A stretch of DNA of 64,000 nt. Origin: Sialis fuliginosa (Eukaryota > Arthropoda > Insecta > Megaloptera > Sialidae). The DNA lies in NCBI GenBank assembly GCA_961205875.1, contig OY540820.1, positions 3,038,001 to 3,102,000 of the forward strand, written 5' to 3'. The notes under the pieces were generated by a model. The model did not search any database and was not told where the DNA came from. It was given only the letters and a program-made list of their open reading frames with translations. This document shows positions 33,610 through 47,800 of the stretch, in pieces. The translations under genes and the position numbers were made by a program. Numbering within the stretch: the first letter of the stretch is position 1; each line of letters begins with the position of its first letter.

Positions 33610-34228
33610 ATACAGTTAATGTGCATCTTTTATTTTTGAAGAGTATCACTAAACAGATGTTTACTCTTGTCAATTATTGATTTTTCGCTGGTTATTAAAT
33701 GTAGAGTGTAGAACTGTAGAGGATAGTAATATCTACATGTAATATTTATAGTAGGTATTCATTTATCAAGATTTTTTTTGAATATACGATATTTAATTTT
33801 TTATTTCTAAAATGGTTGATAATAGACAAAATTGTTTTCAGTAAAAGTTGTAGAGAACATTAGTATGTATTATTTATATTCTAAACATTTTTTCGTTATA
33901 ATAAACCGTTTTTGAGATATTAGCAAATTTCAAATAAAGTAAATATGAACAATTTTCCATATAATGAAAAAATGAGAAAAATTAATTTAATATCAAATTA
34001 AAATTATTGAATAATATTGAAAAATACATATTTTAAATAAAATAATAACAATTTTTAATTAACTATTTATTAAGAAATAGAATTAATAACTTTGTTAATT
34101 AGAAATGGTATTTCTACATTGTTAAAATAATAAATAAACAATTTGATTATTTCTTAACAAAAAACAGTAATTTAGATAAATACAGAGATACAATAAATAT
34201 CTTAATAGTTTTTTATTTAAAAAATGTA
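33610..34228. other. AT-rich upstream region of gene B
   Basis: No repeat element or coding segment is evident. GATAAATA at about 34,175 is a possible weak TATA element about 50 bp before the start codon, but there is no good initiator. Promoter placement is uncertain. Confidence 0.35.
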
Positions 34229-37200
34229 ATGGAAATAATGAAGAGTGTAATTTGGACATATTTGTGCATTTTATTTATAATCGTAAGTTCGTATAAAAAA
34301 TTATTTAATATTTAACAAAAATTATATTAATTTTTACAAATTTAAAATTTTTAGAGTTATGGAGAGACGAGATTTCTTTATAAATCATGTAAGTTTTTTT
34401 TCTTAATAAGATATTTGGACCAGTCTTGGACAATACCCTACTTGATTAATGAAATGAACTAAATTATAAGCTGTTTTAGAATTAAGTGTCATTCATGGGC
34501 GCCGGGAGGGGGGTGCAAGGAGGTGCACTTGCATCCCCCTGGCAAATGAAATAATTAAGAAATACAATTGTTATTTTAAAATTTAATACATTTGCACCCC
34601 CCTGGCAAATTGGAAAACATATAATAAGTTATAAATGTGAAAATATAAAACTGAGGACCTTTTTTTTTTTAGTCGTGTCAGTTTCAAATTGTATATATAT
34701 GAAAACTGAAAACCTTTTTTTTTTTTTTTTACTCATATTAACTTCCATAAAAATTTATTTTTTTTGGTATATATTTGCACCCCCCTAAAAGAAATTCTGC
34801 CGGCGCCCATGGTGTCATTAGATTATGATTCAGTAATAGCAGTTATTAAAAAGTTAATATTAAAACAAGATAAAAAGTTAATACCTCCTAATACTTGTCA
34901 TCATAGAGTCACAGCCAGTTGTATTACTGTTACGTACTTTACTAAAATGACTAAAAAACGAAACTATAAATGACTATTTGTGCAGTTCTGGAGGCATATT
35001 TATAATAAATTTGTATCTTATTTTTAATAATAGAACGAGAATACAAAGTTATTTTGTGTTATTAAGTAAAATTTTGCAGTACTTCCTTTTTTTGATAATT
35101 CTCCAAAACGGTTGATCTTATGATAAATAAACAACGTATATTTTTGTGTATTTTGTATTATAATCTTCTTATACAATTACCCAACTCACAAAAAAATTAA
35201 AGAACAAAAAAATAGTTTATAAAATGGCGGGCCTACTGGCCCCATACACACATGGTCTAAATTATGATTGTTTGATACTGGAAATCGATAACACTTATTA
35301 ATACTAAACTTAAATCTTATAACTGTATCACAATGGGTTCTCTAGAACATAGTTGTCACACCTTTTGAACCTTTTGGGTCGCATAGCATAAACCCAATTT
35401 ACCAAGGACCACACATGACCCCCTCCCCCCGAAATTTTTTCTTACTACGCTACTGGAATCTGACCATGGACTTCGGAGATACGCTACTCAAAAGAGAAAA
35501 ATAAAAAACTTAATTTTAAGAAAAAAATAAAATCGACTTAAAAAACTAAAAACACCGAGAAACATACCTAATAAGTTTTTGAAATCGGTGCCAAGCCAAT
35601 AAAAAATTTTAAATAAAGAAAGAAGAAAACCGACTTCAAAATCTGTTAAATTTAATTATTAGTTGTACATTTCCGTGTTTCTGGTTTTTTTAAGTTTGTT
35701 TTATTTTTTAAGTTTTGAAAGCTAAATCTGCCAATCAATTAGGATCTTCCAAATAAGGTACCTCTAGTTTTTATTTTTGATTCTAAAAACATTGTATTTT
35801 ATTTTTTAAATCGTAGAATCCTTTTAGTGTTGTGTTATGTGTTATATTCATTATTTTATTATTATAAGAATTTTTTTTTAATTATCCGATGAGGGCCGCA
35901 CCAAAGATACTCGCGGGCCACGGGTTGGACAAGCTTGCTCTAGATATTAAATAAACACTAACTTTTGACAAAATTTTTGGAAGGCTGTAGCTCCCTAACA
36001 AAGAATTTCCGGACAGAGGTTCATATAGGGTCATTCCATATAAAATCATCAAAGTGCTGAAGTTGCACCATTTTTAATTTTGATGAAAGTTTAATCAGTT
36101 GTTATTATACTTATTAGATAGCAGAAACTGTACTTAGAAAAATTTTAATGGCCATAGTTCGGGGGTGGTGACCGTTTTACCCTCTTAAGGTATGAAGATT
36201 TCGTCGATTTTCAACGTTTTTTCAACTCGCTATAGCACGCGTTCTAATAAAGCAATTACAACGAGCTTAATGTCATTTGAAAGACAAAAGAATCTAGTTT
36301 CAATTGATCTAGCACAATTTAAAGTTTAAATTATTTTTTTTGTAGATAGAGGCTTTTCAAATTTATTAATAAAATTGTCATTTTTTCTATTTTTCGAAAT
36401 TTATTGTGGCTCTAAGGTTAAACTGAGAAGGCTATAATTATGTGTAAGTTATGTTCATTTATAGTACTCAGTACCCACAAAAAATCAGCTTGATTGATGC
36501 ACATCTTTTATTAAAAAAATTTAGTTAACAATCGCAAAAATCACGAAAACACCAAAATCAGCTGTTTTCGAAGCAAAAAAAAGTTATGTGGGGGACGAGA
36601 TAAAATTCTGATTTTTTTTTTACAAATGCTCTAAATAGTTATCTTTGAAGGCCTTATAGATTCGTTTTGTTATTTTCATTTTTATAGCAACCAGAATTTT
36701 TTTTTAAATTTAAAAAAATACAAAAACTTCAAAAATGGTTATTTTTAAACATAATACAAAAATATGTTGGGCACGAGATAGAATTCTGAATTTTTTTTTA
36801 CAAATGCTCTAAATAGTAATCTTTGAAGGCCGTATAGATTCGTTTTGTTAATTTTATTTTTATAGCAACCAGAATTTTTTATTTAAATTTAAAAAAATAC
36901 GAAAACTTCAAAAACAGCTATTTTTTAAACAATACAAAAATATGTTGGGCACGAGATAGAATTCTGAATTTTTTTTTACAATTGCTCTAAATAGTTATCT
37001 TTGAAGGCCTTATAGATTCGTTTTGTTATTTTCATTTTTATAGCAACCAGAATTTTTTTTTAAATTTAAAAAAATACGAAAACTTCAAAAACGGTTATTT
37101 TTAAACATAATACAAAAATATGTTGGGCACGAGATAGAATTCTGAATTATTTTTTACAAATGCTCTAAATAGTAATCTTTGAAGGCCGTATAGATTCGTT

Positions 37201-37660
37201 TTGTTATTTTCATTTTTATAGCAACCAGAATTTTTTATTTAAATTTAAAAAAATACGAAAATTTCAAAAACAGCTATTTTTTAAACAATACAAAAATATG
37301 TTGGGCACGAGATAGAATTCTGAATTTTTTTTTACAAATGCTCTAAATAGTAATCTTTGAAGGCCTTATAGATTCGTTTTGTTATTTTCATTTTTATAGC
37401 AACCAGAATTTTTTTTTTAATTTAAAAAAATACGAAAACTTCAAAAACGGTTATTTTTAAACATAATACAAAAATATGTTGGGCACGAGATAGAATTTTG
37501 AAAAAAATTTTATAATTGCTTTAAGTAATTAACTTTAAAGACCAATTGGCTTTTTCTTGTTATTTTCATTTTTCTAGTCGCCAGTTTTTTTTAAATCCTT
37601 AAAAGTGTAAAATCTCCAAAATCATATATTTTCGAAAATAAACAAAAAAATTATGTGTTA

Positions 37661-37692
<32 letters not shown>

Positions 37693-38842
37693 TTATTAAA
37701 TTTAGTTAACAATCGCAAAAATCACGAAAACACCAAAATCAGCTGTTTTCGAAGCAAAAAAAAGTTATGTGGGGGACGAGATAAAATTCTGATTTTTTTT
37801 TTTACAAATGCTCTAAATAGTTATCTTTGAAGGCCTTATAGATTCGTTTTGTTATTTTCATTTTTATAGCAACCAGAATTTTTTTTTAAATTTAAAAAAA
37901 TACAAAAACTTCAAAAATGGTTATTTTTAAACATAATACAAAAATATGTTGGGCACGAGATAGAATTCTGAATTATTTTTTACAAATGCTCTAAGTAGTA
38001 ATCTTTGAAGGCCGTATAGATTCGTTTTGTTATTTTCATTTTTATAGCAACCAGAATTTTTTATTTAAATTTAAAAAAATACGAAAACTTCAAAAACAGC
38101 TATTTTTTAAACAATACAAAAATATGTTGGGCACGAGATAGAATTCTGAATTTTTTTTTACAAATGCTCTAAATAGTAATCTTTGAAGGCCTTATAGATT
38201 CGTTTTGTTATTTTCATTTTTATAGCAACCAGAATTTTTTTTTAAATTTAAAAAAATACGAAAACTTCAAAAACGGTTATTTTTAAACATAATACAAAAA
38301 TATGTTGGGCACGAGATAGAATTCTGAATTTTTTTTTACAAATGCTCTAAATAGTAATCTTTGAAGGCCGTATAGATTCGTTTTGTTATTTTCATTTTTA
38401 TAGCAACCAGAATTTTTTATTTAAATTTAAAAAAATACGAAAATTTCAAAAACAGCTATTTTTTAAACAATACAAAAATATGTTGGGCACGAGATAGAAT
38501 TCTGAATTTTTTTTTACAAATGCTCTAAATAGTAATCTTTGAAGGCCTTATAGATTCGTTTTGTTATTTTCATTTTTATAGCAACCAGAATTTTTTTTTT
38601 AATTTAAAAAAATACGAAAACTTCAAAAACGGTTATTTTTAAACATAATACAAAAATATGTTGGGCACGAGATAGAATTTTGAAAAAATTTTTATAATTG
38701 CTTTAAGTAATTAACTTTAAAGGCCAATTGGCTTTTTCTTGTTATTTTCATTTTTCTAGTCGCCAGTTTTTTTTAAATCCTTAAAAGTGTAAAATCTCCA
38801 AAATCATATATTTTCGAAAATAAACAAAAAAATTATGTGTTA

Positions 38843-38874
<32 letters not shown>

Positions 38875-41800
38875 TTATGATGTTAAAACATATAGATAAA
38901 TTAATTGTTAAATTGATTTTGAAGTATACTTATTATTCTTCTGTGAAAGGTTTAATATTATATGTTTTTTATAAATATTTCTTTTCATTATGAATATTGT
39001 CGTGATTACTCGTGATGTCCAAAAAATTCATTATTTACTATATCAGGGATGAAATATTTGAACCCTGTATTTGAAAAATCAACTAAGTTTGTGCTGTTTT
39101 GAATGAATCTCCTGTTGTAATTAAAAAACTACCTTTACCTATCAAAGAGAAAAAATGAAATTGATCAAAAAGTTGAAAAAATATCAAACTCAATCCGAAG
39201 TAGTAAATACTATTATTAAGTTTAAGATTTGTTAATTTAGATTCTCTTTAGTATTGATTAGTACAATATCTGATTTTTTACACTTTTAAGGATTTAAAAA
39301 AAGTCTGGTGACTAGAAAAATGAAAATAACAAGAAAAAGCCAATTGGTCTTTAAAGTTAATTACTTAAAGCATTATAAAAAAAAAATTCAGAATTCTATC
39401 TCGTGCCCAACATATTTTTGTATTACCTATGTTTAAAAATAACCGTTTTTGAAGTTTTCGTATTTTTTTAAATTTAAAAAAAAATTCTGGTTGCTATAAA
39501 AATGAAAATAACAAAACGAATCTATAAGGCCTTCAAAGATTACTATTTAGAGCATTTGTAAAAAATAATTCAGAATTCTATCTCGTGCCCAACATATTTT
39601 TGTATTATGTTTAAAAATAACCGTTTTTGAAGTTTTCGTATTTTTTTAAATTTAAAAAAAAATTCTGGTTGCTATAAAAATGAAAATAACAAAACGAATC
39701 TATAAGGCCTTCAAAGATAACTATTTAGAGCATTTGTAAAAAAAAATTCAGAATTCTATCTCGTGCCCAACATATTTTTGTATTGTTTAAAAAATAGCTG
39801 TTTTTGAAGTTTTCGTATTTTTTTAAATTTAAATAAAAAATTCTGGTTGCTATAAAAATAAAATTAACAAAACGAATCTATACGGCCTTCAAAGATTACT
39901 ATTTAGAGCATTTGTAAAAAAAAATTCAGAATTCTATCTCGTGCCCAACATATTTTTGTATTATGTTTAAAAATAACCGTTTTTGAAGTTTTCGTATTTT
40001 TTTAAATTTAAAAAAAAATTCTGGTTGCTATAAAAATGAAAATAACAAAACGAATCTATAAGGCCTTCAAAGATAACTATTTAGAGCATTTGTAAAAAAA
40101 AATTCAGAATTCTCTCTCGTGCCCAACATATTTTTGTATTGTTTAAAAAATAGCTGTTTTTGAAGTTTTCGTATTTTTTTAAATTTAAATAAAAAATTCT
40201 GGTTGCTATAAAAATGAAAATAACAAAACGAATCTATACGGCCTTCAAAGATTACTATTTAGAGCATTTTTAAAAAATAATTCAGAATTCTATCTCGTGC
40301 CCAACATATTTTTGTATTGTTTAAAAAATAACCGTTTTTGAAGTTTTCGTATTTTTTTAAATTTAAAAAAAAATTCTGGTTGCTATAAAAATGAAAATAA
40401 CAAAACGAATCTATAAGGCCTTCAAAGATAACTATTTAGAGCATTTGTAAAAAAAAAAATCAGAATTTTATCTCGTCCCCCACATAACTTTTTTTTGCTT
40501 CGAAAACAGCTGATTTTAACTAAATTTTTAACTAAATTTTTTTAATAAAAGATGTGCATCAATCAAGCTGATTTTTTGTGGGTACTGAGTACTATAAATG
40601 AACATAACTTACACATAATTATAGCTTTCTCAGTTTAACCTTAGAGCCACAATAAATTTCGAAAAATAGAAAAAATGACAATTTTATTAATAAATTTGAA
40701 AAGCCTCTATCTACAAAAAAAATAATTTAAACTTTAAATTGTGCTAGATCAATTGAAACTAGATTCTTTTGTCTTTCAAATTACATTAAGCTCGTTGTAA
40801 TTGCTTTATTAGAACGCGTGCTATAGCGAGTTGAAAAAACGTTGAAAATCGACGAAATCTTCATACCTTAAGAGGGTAAAACGGTCACCACTCCCGAACT
40901 ATGGCCATTAAAATTTTTCTAAGTACAGTTTCTGCTATCTAATAAGTATAATAACAACTGATTAAACTTTCATCAAAATTAAAAATTGTGCAACTTCTAT
41001 ATTTTAATAAATTTGATGATTATAAATGGAATGACTCTATAAAGTTTTTTGCTTAGAATTACATCCTCGATCTACTGTTAAAATGTTGTACACTAGTTGT
41101 AAATCATCCTGTATAGATATAGATTAATACATTTCTCATATGTATCTAAATCTAATGTTTTTATGAAAATAAAATAAAACATTTTTTCAGGTAATCATTG
41201 CAAAGAAAAAGTACTCTCTTTTTCTGACATCAAGACAGATATGTTGTATGGAGTAAATGGTACTACTATCATTGTCTCAATAGGTATGTTAGTATGTTTT
41301 AAAAAAAAATATGTTTACAAGTGGAGTATCAAAATGCGCCACTTGCTGAGCTGATTTAAAAAATACAGTAGGGTCTCTTTTTCCGCGATGCGATTTTCAT
41401 GGGATTTCGGGGATTCCCCGTTTCGGCGAGATAGGTATCAAATGAAAGTTGACAATTCAAGGAATTTAAATAAACGTTTTATCATTATAAAAATCTTCAT
41501 TTAACAAGATTTCACAAACTGTGTCGAATTGTATTTTCAAATAGTGACAATAATTCTCATGAAAAATATAATGGGTTTTCAATAAAATTAAATAAATAAA
41601 ATTCAAAAACAAACTTATAAAATTTCAACATATTTGTATGTTTCAAGGTCACTATAGTATATTTACACTATTTTTAGAAATATGTATGTGTGTGTGTGTG
41701 TGTGTACGTACGTTGTGCGTGTCGTTTTTTACGTGTACGAAATCTCGCAAAATTTTCGAAAAAGGGGGTGACAGATTTTGCTTTTTTTTGTCGAATTTAA

Positions 41801-44800
41801 TTGAAACTTACAATTAGTATAAATATTCTACAATACAAATAATGTAAAATATATTTCAGTATTTTTTTTTTGTTATACGTGCCTAAACAGCCATTGAAGG
41901 GTGAAAGGTGAAAACCATCCTCAAAAATTGAAATTAAAATACTAATAAATAAGTCCACAATTCATGTTGCTTTGGAAACAAATGCAATTAAATTTAAATT
42001 GTCAGATTAGTTATTATGAAAAAAAAAGCAATTTAATTCAAATTGTCAAATTATAGTATAGGAGCCAGCTGCTAAATCGGTGTAGGTTTAACAACCGTCT
42101 GCCGTTGTGGTTACTTGAAGTACTCACTCATGTCAGACAAAGCTCGAACAAGTCCGGTCCACCAGTGTGTAGGGATTTAATAGATAGGGCCCACGAAAAA
42201 TACGTAAACAAAAATCGCGTAACAACCGTTTGGATGTAACGGTTACTTAAAGTAGACCCCAATTAAAGATGTTTTGGATATACGGTAGAAATTTTTGCGT
42301 AGGGGTTTAATTACAGGTCCCCCTCAACATTTCGACCCAAAAAAATCAGATAGCAACCGGACCAGACTTGGTGCCAAAAGTTTATTTGGATGTACAGTGT
42401 ACACTTACATAAAAACAAATGGCCAGAATTGGGTCCAAATCTTAAAAATGCTGTAAAATCTAAAATACCGAATGAAAACTTCTGCCGCGTGGTGTATACC
42501 TTTGTTATGAATTATAAAATAGATATATACCCATGGCAGAAGTTTTTATCCATGTCATTTTCCGCATCCCCCCCCCCCTCTCCAAACATTACATTAATCA
42601 TAAAATAAAAAATTAAAAGTAAAATTCGTATTTTTCATGGGCCCTATCTATAAATCCCTACAAGCTGGTGGACCAGACTCATCGTCTGAGCTTTGTCTGA
42701 GTGAGTACTTCAAAGCAACTACAACGGCGGACGGTTGTTAAATCTACACTGATTTTGCAACAGGCTAAAAATTATTATTATTCTAAAAATGTGTTATATT
42801 ATTGACATTAGGATATTAGAAAATTAATATGTCCAATCAAATTCAAAATTACCTATAGGTGACAAATGGAATAAATATTCGGCTGGATAATTTTAGTGCC
42901 GATCGATGGCTAATGGTGTCCTTAATAAAATATTAAATTTGCAAGATTTTGGGCTCCCGAGAAATACACAAAAAAAATAAAAACAAAAAACTTGACCGCC
43001 CGCGCCGCTTATGTTTAAATCATCTATTTAGCGAAAACGATGTGAGCTAGAGCAAAACTGAATAGGACCCATTTGATAGAGGATGAAATTTCCTATAAAA
43101 AATTATAAACTTTATGTCTCTAAAGTTAATTTTTTTAAGAACATCATTAGCCATCGATCGGTACTAAAATTATCCAGCTGAATATTTATTCCATTTGAAT
43201 ATTTAATTTGATTGGACTATATAATACAAAGGTAAGTTTTATTTCTGACCAATTCCATTAAAATTTTTCATATACATAGTTATTAAAAAATATTCACATA
43301 TAGTCCAGTACATTTAGACGAAAAATAACTGTATCTGGGGAAAAATTCGCAATAAGCTGAATTTTTGTATACACCTTCATTTTGTCTTTATAAATAAGAT
43401 ACCAAAAGTCCCCAACAATCCCATGCGAGCATACTTTTTTACAGCCCACAAAAGGTGCTAACAATTAGTTTTAAGTAAATATCTCTGTATCTATTGGCTC
43501 TATGACTAAAATAGTTATTATCAAATATAAAGTTTAGAAAATTACCTACAATAAAGACCTTATAACTTTTTTCATACAAGTAATCGTTTTCGCTTAATAA
43601 GAGGGTATTCTAGTCTAAAAATGTGAAAATATCAAAAAAAATTTTTTGCATTTTATCAATAAACAGGGTTTCTAAAATATGTGTTCAAAACCCTATACCT
43701 CAATTCCAAAAACTGACGGAGTTACAGCGATTTGAAGATGATGCGTAGCTTTGAATAGCCAGCTATGTATAAACATTGAACGCGTTTTTCTCAAAACTGA
43801 AAACTGAAAATGGCTGCCATAATATCACAAGATCTACTGAACCAATTGACTTCAAATTTGCTGTGTACCTTCAGTACACATGTTATTACCATCCTTAGCA
43901 GAATTGAGTCAAAAACATTTTTCTTTATTGTATAGATAGCGAAAGATTAAAAACATAAAAAAAATTAAAATGAATTGTATGTAGGTAATTTTTATCGTAA
44001 TTATATCAGTGGCCAACAAAACCAATAATTTTCTTAATATATATAAGTTGGACTATAGCGGGTTACAAAAAAAAATTGTAATAAGTCAAATAAAAAAATG
44101 GCGGCATTTTGAAAAGTGACTATTCATTTTTATTTTTTTTATTTTTTTAATCTTTCGCTCTCTATACAATAAAGAAAAATGTTTTTGACTCAATTCTGCT
44201 ATCAGTGGTAATAACATGTGTACTGAAGGTATATAACAGCAAATTTGAAGTCAATCGGTTCAGTAGATCTTGTGATATTATGGCAGCCATTTTCAGTTTT
44301 CAGTTTCGAGAAAAACGCGTTCAATGTTTATACATAGCTGGCTATTCAATGCTACGCATCATCTTCAAATCGCTGTAACTCCGTCAGTTTTTGGAATTGA
44401 GGTATAGGGTTTTGAAGACATATTTTTGAAACCCTGTTTATTGATAAAATGCAAAAAAATTTTTTTGATATTTTCACATTTTTAGACTAGAATACCCTCT
44501 TATTAAGCGAAAACGATTACTTGTATGAAAAAAGTTGTAAGGTCTTTATTGTAGGTAATTTTCTAAACTTTATATTTGATAATAATTATTTTAGTCATAG
44601 AGCCAATAGATACAGAGATATTTACTTAAAACTAATTGTTAGCACCTTTTGTCATTTTGTGGGCTGTAAAAAAGTATGCTCTCATGGGATTGTTGGGGAC
44701 TTTTGGTATCTTATTTATAAAGACAAAATGAAGGTGTATACAAAAATTCAGCTTATTGCGAATTTTTCCCCAGAGAAAACCTAATGTTCCTGGACTAATA

Positions 44801-47800
44801 AATTATATGGAAACAATAAATAATCAGTATTTAGGTATTTATAGTCATACCATGTTGAGAAGTTGATTGTGTGGACCTAAAGGGTCTCACCCCAACCCAA
44901 GGCTTGTTTTATATAAATTTCTTCTCTTTCTTTATGTTTATTTAGACATTCTTATTTTCGTCAATTTTGACAAAGTAAGCATTTATACGCGATTTGCTGT
45001 AGAACGTATCTATCGCGTAAAAAAAAAACCCTGCTGTACAAAAATTCAGCTAACTTGGAATTTTTCTTTAGATAAATCTATTATACGCGTAAGCTGCATC
45101 AGTTTGGTCGTGTTATGTCTACTGTAATGTATGACGTGAAACGTTGGCCGATAACACGACCAAATTTACACCCAGAAGCCAAGATAGTCATAGTTTTCTT
45201 AATACTAAATAATTATATACCGATTTTGAACACACTTTTCTCGGTGGAAGTCACGTCGTGTTATCGAAGATGTCGACTTCAATGTGTGACGAAACGTTGG
45301 CCGATAACACGACCAAACTGACGCGGCTTACACCCAGAAACCAAGAGATCCATAATTTTCTTAATACCTACTCAAATAATGTATATTTATATTTTGAATA
45401 GACCGCAGTCCACTATTAATCGTTAACCACGAAGCGTACTCTTGTACTGGCCATCTGCAATACACAGACGAGTCCTTCTACTGCTCGACAAACAACTACA
45501 TTTTATTAGAAGCGGACATTTGTTCTCCGGTTACACCGAAGTATCAAACTAAATATGGAATATGTCTTGAAGATAACAATACAACGCACAGTAAGTATTG
45601 TGGGAGGGGGGGGGGGGGGGTAAATAATATAGACGCTGAGATCCCTAATACATGTTTGATACCATAGACATAGAGAATGGACCAGGCATCTGACTCGAGA
45701 GCAGAATATGTTATAAAGAGGTTAAGTTCTTCCTTTTTCGTAGCTTCGTAATGTAACCTAATATCAAAAAAAATATTTAAAATTTTGTTAAGTAAATCTT
45801 GTATGTGCTGTTTGTAAGTGCAATCCACCTCATCATTTTGTAGCAACCACTTGGGAATTGATTTAAAACAATTTTTTATTAATATATATTTAATATTTTT
45901 GGTAGCAAAATTGTTATTTTCCCGGAATATTTGTTCATAATTTTGCAAATTTCTATCAGATCAATTGATTTTTTTTAATTTCCTCGATGAAATATGAACC
46001 ATTATAGTATATTTATTGTTTATATTATTTACTTTTCTAATAAAAAACTTATTGCACAAAAATTACAAGATAGATATACAAAAATATATCAGACAGAAAT
46101 ACTACCCTGAACTATAGTAAGCTACCAATCAGATTCTTAGAAAAAGAGGTAGATATATTCCAAACTACACTGCATCTCTCTCTCCCTTTTTGAACAGATG
46201 TTACACCATTGAGTTAATACAGAATGCACTGTTCATTCTCTATGGTCTATGTTTGATACAATTTTTTTTCAACGTAGACTTTCGCGGTTGTTCAATTGTA
46301 TAAATTTTTTGTTCACATTACTTATTGTTAGAATTACGCAAAGATTCTCGGAGAATTGTTTTTCATATTAATTATCAATTTTTTATATAACTTTTTTATA
46401 AAGAAAAAATTCTAATACTTTGAAAAAAAATGTTTAACAAATAAAAAAAATTGTATAAACTTTTTATTATTGGGTTTTATTCCACGTTATACTTGTCACT
46501 TGACGTTTCGACCAACATCTCGTGGTCTTCTTCAGAAGTGAAGAGTCGAATTCAGAAAATGTAGCTGCTTAAATAAGCATTGACGTTTGTGGTAAAAAAT
46601 CAAATGTTGCTTGCCAACAGCACCGGTTTCCAAGCGCCCGCCGGACAGATGTATGTTTGTAAGCCGATGTCTCTGTTATCATTATTCGGGTTCTTACTGA
46701 TCTCAATGACTTCTCTGTAGAGTCTAGGTCAAAATTTATCGGACCAGGCTAAAACTTTGACATCATTGGTGTCTACTATGACTTGTAACATCGAGTGTTC
46801 AGTTACTGCTAACTTGGCAGTGTGTTGGTTCTTTATATCTTTTATGTGTTCTTTGTTCTTGTTTTTATTGATCTGCCGGTTTGTACACGCTGCCACAATT
46901 ACACGAGATTTCGTAGATGCCTGGTGTGTCCAATTTGTCGTATCTGTCTTTGATAGACCTGACAGAGTTAGCGATTTTTGTTTTGCATTAAATATAGTAC
47001 AGACTCCTTATTTACTGAAACTTCTTGCTATTATGTCTGTACAACCTTTTATGTACGGTGCTTGGCCCAATACTTCTTGAGATATTGTAGCTTTTCTTCT
47101 GTCTCTCTGTGTGGCCTTGTGAACATCATTGACGTTGTAACCGTTGTCTATTAATATATCTTTTACTGTTTTAAGTTCGACGTTAATAATAGACATCGCA
47201 GATTTCTTTTGTTCGATGAATCAGCGTATTTACATATAATCGCTTATTTTTATGCAGGGTGGTGATGTGAACATACACCAACACATAGTTTTTTATTTAT
47301 ACCAGCCCCGCCAAAGAGGAAGTTTTTATTTTAATTTTTTAGTTTTTAAATTTTTTTGTTTTATGATTAATGTAATGTTTGAGGGGGCTGTGGAGAATGG
47401 CATGGATAAAAACTTCTGCCATGGGTATATATCTATTTTATAGTTCATAACAAAGGTATACACCGCGCGGCAGAAACTTTCATTCGGTATTTTAGATTTT
47501 ACAGCATTTTTAAGATTAGGGTCCAATTCTGGCCATTTGTAGGCCTTATAGCACCGAAGTCCCTACATAAAAAATTCTGCCATTATGTTTTTATGTAAGT
47601 ATACGTCCAAATAAACATTTTGTACCAGGTCGGGTCCGGTTGTTATCTGATTTTTTTGGGTCAAAATTTTGAGGGCCCCCTGTAATTAAACCCCTACACA
47701 AAAATTTCTGCCGTATATCCAAAACATCTTTAATTGGGGTCTACTATAAGCAACAATCTCATTCAAACGGTTGTTACGTGATTTTTTTGTGCGATTTTTT

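Noticed and set aside
36521-40500. CRISPR-like array because of regular 178-bp repeats
   Set aside because: Units are long, have no unique spacers, occur in inverted arms and lie in an intron of an animal gene. It is a foldback/satellite element.
42390-42608. 72-codon frame with a related antisense frame at 47,326-47,526
   Set aside because: Both lie in the two copies of the GCCAGCTGC inverted-repeat element.
46757-47080. Plus-strand frame with hydrophobic stretches
   Set aside because: Antisense of the Penelope-like element region.
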